DNA of 64,000 bases, taken from contig NZ_CP060040.1 of assembly GCF_014211915.1 (NCBI RefSeq), positions 1,178,001 to 1,242,000 of the forward strand, read 5' to 3'. Position numbers and translations under genes: made by a program. The DNA comes from Burkholderia cenocepacia. Its GTDB lineage: Bacteria > Pseudomonadota > Gammaproteobacteria > Burkholderiales > Burkholderiaceae. This document shows positions 43,775 through 52,000 of this stretch, in pieces. The first letter of the stretch is position 1. Every line of letters starts with the position of its first letter. Under the pieces are notes generated by a model. The model was not told the origin of the DNA. It was given only the letters and a program-made list of their open reading frames with translations, and made no database searches.

Positions 43775-44713
43775 ATGGCGCGCGCTCACGAGATGCTGAC
43801 CGTCCAGTCCGGCGACGTGAAACTCGCCGTCTACGTAAGCGGGTCGCGCCGCGCGCCGCCGCTGATCCTCGTGCACGGCTATCCCGACTCGGCGGCCGTG
43901 TGGGCGCCGATCCGCGCGCGGCTCGCGAAGCGCTACCGCGTGATCGCGTACGACGTGCGCGGCGCCGGCGCATCCGATGCGCCGCGCCGCCGCGCCGACT
44001 ACACGCTCGAGCGGCTCGCCGGCGACCTGAAGGCGGTGGCCGACGCGACCTGCGGCGGCCGGCCGTTCCACCTCGTCGGCCACGACTGGGGCTCGATCCA
44101 GTGCTGGGAGGCCGTGACCGACCCGGCGTTACGCGGCCGCATCGCGTCGTACACGTCGATCTCGGGCCCGTGCCTCGATCACGTGTTCCGCGCGAAGCTG
44201 CGGCTCAAGCAGAGCCTGAAGTCGTGGTACATCGGGTTCTTCCATCTGCCGCTCGTACCGTCGCTGGTATGGCGGCTCGGCGGTGCCGCGCTGTGGCCGC
44301 GCTGGCTCCAGATCACCGAACGCGTGCGGGCCGAGCGCGATCCCGTGCAACTGAAGAATGCGTTGAACGGGATGCAGATGTATCGCGCGAACTTTCTCGC
44401 GCGGGCTCGCAAGCCGCGTGAACGGTACGCGCAGGCGCCGGTGCAGATCCTCGTCCCGGTACGCGACCGCTACGTGACCCCCGAGATGTCGGTCGACCTC
44501 GACCGCTGGCTCGGTGACCACGTGCGCGAGGAAATCGACGGCACGCACTGGATCGTGCTGCGCCATCCCGACCTGATCGCGTCGCGGATCGACCGGTTCG
44601 CGTCCGCGCATGAACGGCCCGCGGTCGCGGCAGTACCGGCGGCGGCGCCGGCCGCGCGAACGGGCGCCGCAGTTCAGCGCAGCGGCGGCAGGCGCTTGAA
44701 CAGCGTTTCGTAG
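43775..44713 (+). CDS. Alpha/beta hydrolase (epoxide hydrolase / haloalkane dehalogenase-like)
   Basis: A 312-residue alpha/beta hydrolase. Oxyanion region HGYPD (about residue 34), nucleophile elbow GHDWGS with Asp104 as nucleophile (so epoxide hydrolase/dehalogenase-like rather than a serine esterase), cap region FFHLPLVPSLVWRLGG and catalytic His in GTHWIVLRHP are visible. ATG 43775 starts 5 bases after the previous stop (ATG 43793 is an alternative). Last gene of the monooxygenase operon, it may open a lactone or epoxide made by the upstream enzymes. Its end overlaps the convergent glycolipid-binding gene by 40 bases. Confidence 0.88.
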   Translation: MARAHEMLTVQSGDVKLAVYVSGSRRAPPLILVHGYPDSAAVWAPIRARLAKRYRVIAYDVRGAGASDAPRRRADYTLERLAGDLKAVADATCGGRPFHLVGHDWGSIQCWEAVTDPALRGRIASYTSISGPCLDHVFRAKLRLKQSLKSWYIGFFHLPLVPSLVWRLGGAALWPRWLQITERVRAERDPVQLKNALNGMQMYRANFLARARKPRERYAQAPVQILVPVRDRYVTPEMSVDLDRWLGDHVREEIDGTHWIVLRHPDLIASRIDRFASAHERPAVAAVPAAAPAARTGAAVQRSGGRRLNSVS

Positions 44714-45228
44714 TCGACGACGAGCCCGTCGTCGTCGATGTCCATCTCCGCGGTGAAATTCCGGAAGATCCCTTCGTAGCGGTAGCGGCGGCCCGGTTCG
44801 ATGCACGCATAAGCCTGCTTGACCGGCGTGACCGTCAGGTCCGGCGTCGAGATGTACGCGACGTCGATCGGCCGCCGCTCGCCGCGCGCGAGCCCGAGGC
44901 GGCCGATCGGCAGCGAATTCGTAAACGGCGTCGCGGCGATATCGATGTCGATGCAGCCGTCCAGCTCGTGCAGCGCCCGGCCTGAACCGTCGCGCCAGTG
45001 CCCGGCCCCGTCGCCGTGCAGTTCGAGCGTGCCGCCGCCCATCACCTTGAGCACCGCGTACTTCACCCGCCACTGCGGATCGCACTCGACGCGATACGCA
45101 AGCCCGTACGCGCGGCCGTACCGCTGACCGACCACGGCGCTTTCGACGACGATTGCGCCGCCACTGCGGTCGAACGTCAGATGTTCGACCCCGTCGCCTT
45201 CGAGCGACGCCCACCGCACCTCACGCAT
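44674..45228 (-). CDS. Putative glycolipid-binding protein (DUF1089 type)
   Basis: A 184-residue cytoplasmic protein with the pattern of the putative glycolipid-binding family: LTFDRSGGAIVVESAVVG, YRVECDPQWRVKYAVLKVM, LDGCIDIDIAATPFTNSLPIGRL and VAYISTPDLTVTPVKQAYACI. Function is unproven; the name comes from weak structural evidence for the family. It overlaps the 3' end of the alpha/beta hydrolase on the other strand by 40 bases, which may couple their expression by antisense or collision. It has its own promoter in the region toward 45.5 kb. Confidence 0.85.
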   Translation of the reverse strand: MREVRWASLEGDGVEHLTFDRSGGAIVVESAVVGQRYGRAYGLAYRVECDPQWRVKYAVLKVMGGGTLELHGDGAGHWRDGSGRALHELDGCIDIDIAATPFTNSLPIGRLGLARGERRPIDVAYISTPDLTVTPVKQAYACIEPGRRYRYEGIFRNFTAEMDIDDDGLVVDYETLFKRLPPLR

Positions 45229-45591
45229 CGTTCCACCTCCTTGGTATCCCGTGTCCGGGCATCGTCACATAAATCATCGCTATCCGGAATGTCACCGTCG
45301 ATCGAGTCCAGCTCGGCGGCCCGGTCGCTAGAGCGTTGAAACTGACGCGCATGGATCACCCCCTTGGCGGCAGCCAAGCGGGCACGCGCAAACAATAGCG
45401 ATGGCGCACATTCGATATCGAATCGCCGGAATCTCGCGAAAACGCCAACAAAACATCCCCGAGTACGCGCGCCGCACCTCTCGATGCCCCGTTTCAGGGC
45501 ATCGACCACAAATCCTGACTATCCAGAATTCCCTATTCCGGTGCATCGCGGAGTGTCCTATGCTCGCGGCTCATCCTGTTCCGCCGCCATC
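45229..45591. other. Divergent intergenic region
   Basis: These 363 bases hold no supported gene. They should carry the glycolipid-binding protein promoter (minus) and the urea transporter promoter (plus). A 6-bp hairpin (CTTGGC-GGCA-GCCAAG, 45364-45379) is visible. I see no match to a guanidine or other riboswitch that I can recognise. Confidence 0.3.
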
Positions 45592-46482
45592 ATGCCTACC
45601 GCCCGCCCCGCCTCGCCGTCGATCGACCTGCGCATCCTGCTGCGCGGCATCGGGCAGGTCGTGCTGCAGGCGAATGCGCTCACCGGCGCGCTGCTGCTCG
45701 TCGCGCTGGCGCTGACCGACCTGCGGCTCGCGTGCGCGGCGCTGGTCGGCTCGGCCGCCGCCAGCATGACGGCCGTGCTGACGGGCGCCGAACGCCGCGA
45801 CGTCGAACAGGGGCTGCACGGCTTCAACGGCGCGCTGGCCACACTGATCGCCGTGCTGTTCGCGCCCCATCCACTCGCCGCCGTCGCGCTGGTACCCTTG
45901 GTCGCGATCGGCGCGGCGCTCGTGCAACGCGCGATGCGCAAGCCGCTCGCCCGCTGGCGTCAGTGCCCGTATTCGAGCCCGTGCCTGGCCGTCACCGCGC
46001 TGTGGCTGCCGTTTGTCGCATTGCAGCATGCGGACGGCGCGAGCGCCGACGCGCTGCTGACGTTCGATTCCGCGGTCGCCGCGCTGTTGTCGGGCGTCGC
46101 TCAAACCACCTTCGCGCACGGCGCGTGGGCCGGCGCGCTGGTCGTCGCCGGCCTCGCCGTCGCGTCGCGCCGCGCGGCCGCGTTCGCGCTTGGCGGCGCG
46201 CTCGTATCGACCGTGCTGCTGGTCGCGCTCGGCGCGAGCGGCGGCGCATTCGCCGACGGCCTGCTCGGTTTCAACGGTGCGCTCGCCGCGCTCGCGCTGA
46301 TGCCGCGCGGCCCGCGTGCGGCGCTCGCGGCCGCCGCCCTCGCGGCGCTGCTCCAGTGGCTCCCGATGCGCGCGGGCATCCCCGTGTTCACGGCCCCGTT
46401 CGCGCTCGCGTCGTGGGCGACCGTAGCCGCCGCGCGCCGCCTCACCCTTGGAGAACCGGATGTCATTCGCACACCGTCCTGA
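45592..46482 (+). CDS. Urea transporter (UT family)
   Basis: A 296-residue membrane protein with two homologous halves, each carrying the urea transporter signature: QGLHGFNGALATLIAV (about residues 72-87) and DGLLGFNGALAALAL (about 222-236). About ten hydrophobic helices are present. It should form a urea channel. ATG 45592 is the start nearest the first helix; the long in-frame stretch upstream looks non-coding. Its 3' end overlaps the class II aldolase start (46460), so the two are coupled. No urease genes are in the window. Confidence 0.88.
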   Translation: MPTARPASPSIDLRILLRGIGQVVLQANALTGALLLVALALTDLRLACAALVGSAAASMTAVLTGAERRDVEQGLHGFNGALATLIAVLFAPHPLAAVALVPLVAIGAALVQRAMRKPLARWRQCPYSSPCLAVTALWLPFVALQHADGASADALLTFDSAVAALLSGVAQTTFAHGAWAGALVVAGLAVASRRAAAFALGGALVSTVLLVALGASGGAFADGLLGFNGALAALALMPRGPRAALAAAALAALLQWLPMRAGIPVFTAPFALASWATVAAARRLTLGEPDVIRTPS

Positions 46483-47233
46483 TGCCGTGAAGCCCGGCGG
46501 CCCGATCGCGGACGCCGAACGCAAGCTGCGGGTCGACCTCGCGGCCGCGTACCGGCTCGTCGCGCTGAACGGCTGGGACGACCTGATCTACACGCATTTG
46601 TCCGCGACCGTGCCGGGCGAGCCCGGCCACTTCCTGATCAACCCGTTCGGCCTCACGTTCGACGAGGTTCGCGCGTCGAACCTCGTGAAGATCGACCTGG
46701 CCGGCAACCGGATCGGCGCCAGCGAGCACGCGGTCAACGTGACCGGCTTCGCACTTCATGCGGCCGTGCACGCCGCACGCGCCGACGCGGTTTGCGTGAT
46801 GCACCTGCACAATACGGCCGGCATCGCCGTGTCGATCCAGCGCGACGGGCTGCTGCCGGCGTCGCAGCATGCGCTGCGCTTTCATGGCGACCTCGCGTAC
46901 CACGACTACGAAGCGCTCGCGTTCTCGCCGGCCGAGGGCGCGCGGCTGATCGCGAGCCTCGGCGCGAAATCCGCGATGCTGCTGCGCAACCACGGCACGC
47001 TGACGGTCGGCCGGACCGTCGCCGAAGCCTATGTGCTGATGGATACGCTGATCAAGGCGTGCGACATCCAGGTGCGCGCGCAGGCCGGCGGCGGGCCGCT
47101 CGTGTTGCCGGCGCCGGCCGTCGCCGAGCGCACCGCGGAACAACTGCGCGACGGCGGCGCGATCGAAGGCGAACTGGAATGGCCGGCGCTGCTGCGCCGG
47201 CTCGACCGGATCGATCCGTCGTATCGCGACTGA
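46460..47233 (+). CDS. Class II aldolase/adducin family protein
   Basis: A 257-residue protein of the class II aldolase fold. Zinc-binding HLH (MHLHNTAG, His115/His117) and LRNHGTLTVG (His near 178) are present; the usual Glu in the upstream helix is replaced in TGFALHAAVHAAR, as in adducin-like members. It may cleave or isomerise a sugar phosphate or hydroxyacid. ATG 46460 is preceded by GGAG and lies 23 bases inside the end of the urea transporter gene. A tautomerase follows 70 bases downstream. Confidence 0.88.
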   Translation: MSFAHRPDAVKPGGPIADAERKLRVDLAAAYRLVALNGWDDLIYTHLSATVPGEPGHFLINPFGLTFDEVRASNLVKIDLAGNRIGASEHAVNVTGFALHAAVHAARADAVCVMHLHNTAGIAVSIQRDGLLPASQHALRFHGDLAYHDYEALAFSPAEGARLIASLGAKSAMLLRNHGTLTVGRTVAEAYVLMDTLIKACDIQVRAQAGGGPLVLPAPAVAERTAEQLRDGGAIEGELEWPALLRRLDRIDPSYRD

Positions 47234-47303
47234 CGTTGCCTCCGCACCCGACCGAATCGTTCACCGTCAATCGTTCAATCCATTCCAACCGGAGCCTTAT
47301 GCC

Positions 47304-47492
47304 ATGCCGACTTTCAATATCCAGCTGTTCGAAGGCCGCACCGTCGAGCAGAAGCGCGCATTCGTCGAAGCAATCACACGCGTCACGTGCGAAACGCTCG
47401 GCTGCGCGCCGGGTTCGGTCGACATCATCCTCACCGACGTGAAGAAAGAGAACTGGGCGACCGCCGGCACGCTGTGGAGCGACGAGGGCTGA
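47304..47492 (+). CDS. 4-oxalocrotonate tautomerase family protein
   Basis: A 62-residue tautomerase-fold protein. Removal of Met exposes the catalytic Pro-1 (PTFNIQLFEGR), and the following beta-alpha-beta unit (VEQKRAFVEAITRVTCETLG) and VDIILTDVKKENWATAG fit the family. It forms hexamers that move protons between keto and enol forms. It probably shares a transcript with the class II aldolase and could act on its product; the pathway is not identifiable. Confidence 0.9.
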   Translation: MPTFNIQLFEGRTVEQKRAFVEAITRVTCETLGCAPGSVDIILTDVKKENWATAGTLWSDEG

Positions 47493-47794
47493 GCGCCGCG
47501 TAAAAGGCCTGCGTCCGCACCACGAGGACGCGGCACCTCGCTCTCAGGCGCTCACGTTCGTTAGTTATCCCAATATATTGTCATTGACATCAACATCGGC
47601 AACTACTATTTTTATCATCACGCAGACAATTTCATCACTGCATTTTACTTAACAACTATTTTCAATTCGTTCACCAAGAAGAATCGCATTTATCACAATA
47701 GCCAGCCACTCACCTTCATCGGTGTCATCGCCAGCAATGAACTCCGGCACGCAAATTCATGCCGACACTCAACTCATTACTGCAAGTAGACACC
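47493..47794. other. AT-rich intergenic region
   Basis: This stretch of ~300 bases is conspicuously AT-rich (47565-47760) compared with the window and holds no supported gene. It marks the left edge of the segment encoding the Cys-rich exported protein and should contain its promoter. Confidence 0.45.
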
Positions 47795-48679
47795 GTGAAA
47801 ATCAGAACACTCCAAGGTTACTCCGCCGCCCTGCTTTTTTCGTTGATTTCCTTCGCGAATCCCGGCGCCTGCAAATCCGTATCCACGACGTCCGACACGA
47901 AGCAAGATCACCGCTCCACCGCTCCTCTCGAAACATGGGAAGCCAATGAGAATGGAACGGCGTACAAAATCATCAAGGCCTCCGACAACCGCTTTCTAGT
48001 TGTATACGGAAACAAAGAGAACATTTCTGGATACATCGTATACGATCGACGCGATGGATCAAATGGCGTCGACCACGTTCCGGGGACGTCGACTTCATCC
48101 AACGTTACGGTTGGAATTCAAGAGACGAGTAGTCGATCAATCGGCGTCATGCTGAGCAGTAGCGGCGAAACCACCAGCTTCGTTGCCAAACCATACCACT
48201 CCAAAACCAAAACTCGCGGCGGGGTCCGTGCGGGGAGCTGGCTGGCGACAATCTCCGACACCCCTGTCAAGTTTCGTATCGAAAAAAACCTTGTCGATGC
48301 AACCGTCGATATCGGTCAATGCAGGCTGACCGGGAAAATCAAATCCGGCGGTCCGGAAGATGGATTGAATCTGACGCTATCGCCAACAACGTCATCCTGT
48401 GCCCCGAGGTTCGGTCATGAATTTGATGCGGCGCTGTTGTTTTCGGAAGATCTCACCGTTATCTATACGACGAAGCGAGAATCGACGAACTTCATTTTCG
48501 TCGCGCCTCCGACTACCGACAACGCTCCGGGCACGAAGCCCCAGCCCAGAAACACCTCCTGCGCACAATGGAGGGAGATGTGCCGCGCAAAGTGTTCTGC
48601 AATGACCCTACCGACCGGCAACTTCGGTTTCAAATTCTGGAACTGCGTCAACAGTTGCAACGCACTAGCCGGATGCTAA
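47795..48679 (+). CDS. Exported Cys-rich protein of unknown function
   Basis: From GTG 47795 (an ATG at 47759 is in frame) the protein starts with a signal sequence (LLFSLISFANPGAC, possibly a lipobox). A beta-rich domain with no recognised motif follows. The C-terminal ~40 residues have six cysteines: CAQWREMCRAKC and WNCVNSCNALAGC contain two CX3C pairs, the layout of a disulfide-stapled alpha-hairpin. DNA composition is clearly lower in GC than neighbours. It is followed after 13 bases by a small gene. I do not recognise the family; similar Cys tails occur in uncharacterised Burkholderia proteins. Confidence 0.65.
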   Translation: MKIRTLQGYSAALLFSLISFANPGACKSVSTTSDTKQDHRSTAPLETWEANENGTAYKIIKASDNRFLVVYGNKENISGYIVYDRRDGSNGVDHVPGTSTSSNVTVGIQETSSRSIGVMLSSSGETTSFVAKPYHSKTKTRGGVRAGSWLATISDTPVKFRIEKNLVDATVDIGQCRLTGKIKSGGPEDGLNLTLSPTTSSCAPRFGHEFDAALLFSEDLTVIYTTKRESTNFIFVAPPTTDNAPGTKPQPRNTSCAQWREMCRAKCSAMTLPTGNFGFKFWNCVNSCNALAGC

Positions 48680-48692
48680 CAAGGTGAACCCC

Positions 48693-48914
48693 ATGATCAC
48701 GGACAAGCAAGTCGCGCATGCCCTGAACGATATGATCCTACAAATGGGGGCCGATCTCGATCGCTCTCTGCTGACAGTCAAGGCGTCGTGCCCGGATTCA
48801 GAATTCATCGCCTATCGCGACTTCGTTTCCTCGCTATTGAACACGATGCTACTCGACTTCATGAACCCGCTCTACATGCGACATCCCGACCTGAAGCCGC
48901 CGGAGTTGACTTGA
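48693..48914 (+). CDS. Small hypothetical protein downstream of the Cys-rich protein
   Basis: A 73-residue acidic, mostly helical protein beginning MITDKQVAHALNDMILQMG, with an AAGGTG ribosome-binding site 6 bases upstream of ATG 48693. No signal peptide or membrane segment is seen. It is the second gene of a pair with the exported Cys-rich protein and shares its lower GC content. Function is unknown; an accessory or protective role is speculation from context. Confidence 0.55.
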   Translation: MITDKQVAHALNDMILQMGADLDRSLLTVKASCPDSEFIAYRDFVSSLLNTMLLDFMNPLYMRHPDLKPPELT

Positions 48915-49060
48915 CCCACATCTGCAGCGTCCGGCTACGGGCGCTGCAGATGCCCGCCTCACACCCGCCGCCCTTGTGCACCCGCACATCGCTTTGTCAC
49001 GCAATCGGCGCATAATGCCGGACAGACGCAGCAGCCAATGGCCACCCGACGGAGACCGCC

Positions 49061-52000
49061 ATGGAAGCGAAGAACGAGGAAGTCGTCGCACACCTGCTCT
49101 CCGATGTCGTCGAATTCGCGCGCGCCCGCCTGCCCGAAGCCACGTTCCGGATCGTCGAACCCTTCCTGCGTCACTACTACGATTTCGTCGACGCCGACGA
49201 TCTGCAGAACCGCAGCATCGCCGACCTGTACGGCGCTGCGATGGCGCACTGGCAGACCGCCCAGAAATTCGTGCCCGGCAGCGAACGCCTGCGCGTGTAC
49301 AACCCGATCCTCGAACAGCACGGCTGGCATTCCGACCACACGGTGATCGAGATCGTCAACGACGACATGCCGTTCCTGGTCGACTCGGTGACGATGGCCG
49401 TCAACCGTCTCGGGCTCGCGCTGCATTCGGCGCTGCATCCGGTGTTCCGCATCTGGCGCGGCGCTGGCGGCGGCATCGAGCGAGTCGACGCCGGCGGCGC
49501 AACCTCGAGCGACGGCCAGTCGCAACTCGCGTCGTTCATCCATTTCGAAGTCGACCGCTGCGGCGACGCCGCATTGCTCGACACGCTGCGCGAGGACATC
49601 GCGCGCGTGCTCGGCGACGTGCGCGCGTCGGTCGAGGACTGGCCGAAGATCGTCGACATCGCCCGCGCGACGATCAAGGAGATGAAGGCGCGCGAAGCGA
49701 CCGCGGAAGACATCGAGGCGCGCGCATTCCTCGAATGGATGGCCGCCGATCACTTCACGTTCCTCGGTCAGCGCGACTACGCGCTCGTGTCGGACGGCAC
49801 GGGCTTCGGCCTGCGCGGCATCGAGGGCTCGGGCTTCGGCATCCTGCGCGAATCGCTGCGCACGTCCGACGCGCCCGACGTGACGCCGCTGCCGCAGGCC
49901 GCCGCCGACATCATCACCGGCGCATGGCCGATCTTCCTGACCAAGGCGAATTCGCGCGCGACCGTGCACCGGCCCGGCTATCTCGACTACGTCGGCGTGA
50001 AACTCGTCGGCGCCGACGGCAAGGTCGTCGGCGAGCGCCGCTTCATCGGGCTCTACACGTCGACCGCGTACATGGTGTCGACGGCCGAGATCCCGATCGT
50101 GCGCCGCAAGTGCGCGAACATCCTGCGACGCGCGGGCTTTTTGCCGAAAGGGCATCTCGGCAAGTCCCTCGTGACGGTGCTCGAAACCTATCCGCGCGAC
50201 GAACTGTTCCAGGCCGACGAAGACCAGCTCTACGACATCGCGCTCGGCATCCTGCGCCTGCAGGAGCACCAGCGCACGCGCCTGTTCGTACGGCGCGACC
50301 GGTTCGACCGCTTCGTGTCGTGTCTCGTGTTCGTGCCGCGCGACAAGTACAACACCGACCTGCGCCGCCGCATCGCGAAGCTGCTGGTCGACGCGTACAA
50401 CGGCGTGAACGTCGAATTCACGCCGCTGCTGTCGGAATCGGCGATCGCGCGCATTCATTTCGTCGTGCATGCTGAACCGGGCTCGATGCCCGACGTCGAC
50501 ACGCGCGAACTCGAAACGCGGCTCGTGCAGGTCACGCGCCGCTGGCAGGACGATCTCGCCGACGCGCTGCTCGACGCATTCGGCGAAGAGCAAGGCAACC
50601 GCCTGCTGCAACGCTATGCCGAGTCGTTCCCGGCCGGCTATCGCGACGACTATCCGGCGCGCACGGCCGTGCGCGACATCGAGCTGATCGAGCGCGTGAA
50701 GGACTCGGGCCAGCTCGCGATGAACCTGTACCGGCCGATCGAGGCCGGGCCGCGTGCGTTCCGCTTCAAGGTCTATCGCGCGGGCGACCCGATCGCGCTG
50801 TCGCGCAGCCTGCCGATGCTCGAACATCTCGGCGTGCGCGTCGACGAGGAGCGGCCATACCGGATTCAGACGCAGGATGGCGCGCATGCGTGGATACACG
50901 ATTTCGGCCTCGAGCTCGCGGACGATACCGAGTTCGACATCGAGCGCGTGAAAGGCCTGTTCGAGGATGCGTTCGACCGGATCTGGAGCGGCCGGATCGA
51001 GAACGACGACTTCAATCGCCTCGTGCTGCGCGCCCATCTGAGCGCACGCGAAGTGACGATCCTGCGCGCGTATGCGAAATACCTGCGGCAGGTCGGCTCG
51101 ACCTTCAGCGACGCATATATCGAACGCGCGCTGACCGGCAATCCGGCGATCGCGCGCCAACTCGTCGAGCTGTTCCTGCTGCGCTTCGACCCGCGCATCG
51201 GCAACACGCGCGACGTGCAGGCCGAACGCCTGCTGAAGGCGATCGAAGGCGCGCTCGACCAGGTGCCGAACCTCGACGAGGACCGCATCCTGCGCCAGTT
51301 CCTCGGCGTGATCAACGCGACCGAGCGCACGAACTACTTCCTCGCCGACGCGAACGGCGAGCCGAAGCCGTACCTGTCGTTCAAGTTCAACCCGGCGAAG
51401 GTGCCCGGCCTGCCCGAACCGAAGCCGATGTTCGAGATCTGGGTGTACTCGCCGCGGGTCGAGGGCGTGCACCTGCGCGGCGGGCGCGTCGCACGCGGCG
51501 GGCTGCGCTGGTCGGATCGCCGCGAGGATTTCCGCACCGAGGTGCTCGGGCTGATGAAGGCGCAGATGGTGAAGAACGTCGTGATCGTGCCGGTCGGCTC
51601 GAAAGGCGGCTTCGTCGTGAAGAACCCGCCGCCGCAGAGCGATCGCGAAGCGTGGATGCGCGAAGGCATCGCGTGCTACCAGACGTTCCTGCGCGGGCTG
51701 CTCGACCTCACCGACAACCTCGCCGGCAACGCGATCGTGCCGCCGCCCGACGTGGTGCGCCACGACCCCGACGATCCGTATCTCGTCGTCGCCGCCGACA
51801 AGGGCACGGCCACCTTCTCCGACTATGCGAACGCGATTTCGCACGAATACGGCTTCTGGCTCGACGACGCGTTCGCGTCCGGCGGCTCGGTCGGCTACGA
51901 CCACAAGAAGATGGCGATCACCGCGCGCGGTGCATGGGAATCGGTGAAGCGGCACTTCCGCGAAATGGGCATCGACACGCAGGCGACCGACTTCACCGTG

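Noticed and set aside
45364..45379. Hairpin before the urea transporter as a guanidine riboswitch
   Set aside because: A single 6-bp stem with GGCA loop lacks the ACGR loops or other conserved core of known guanidine riboswitch classes.
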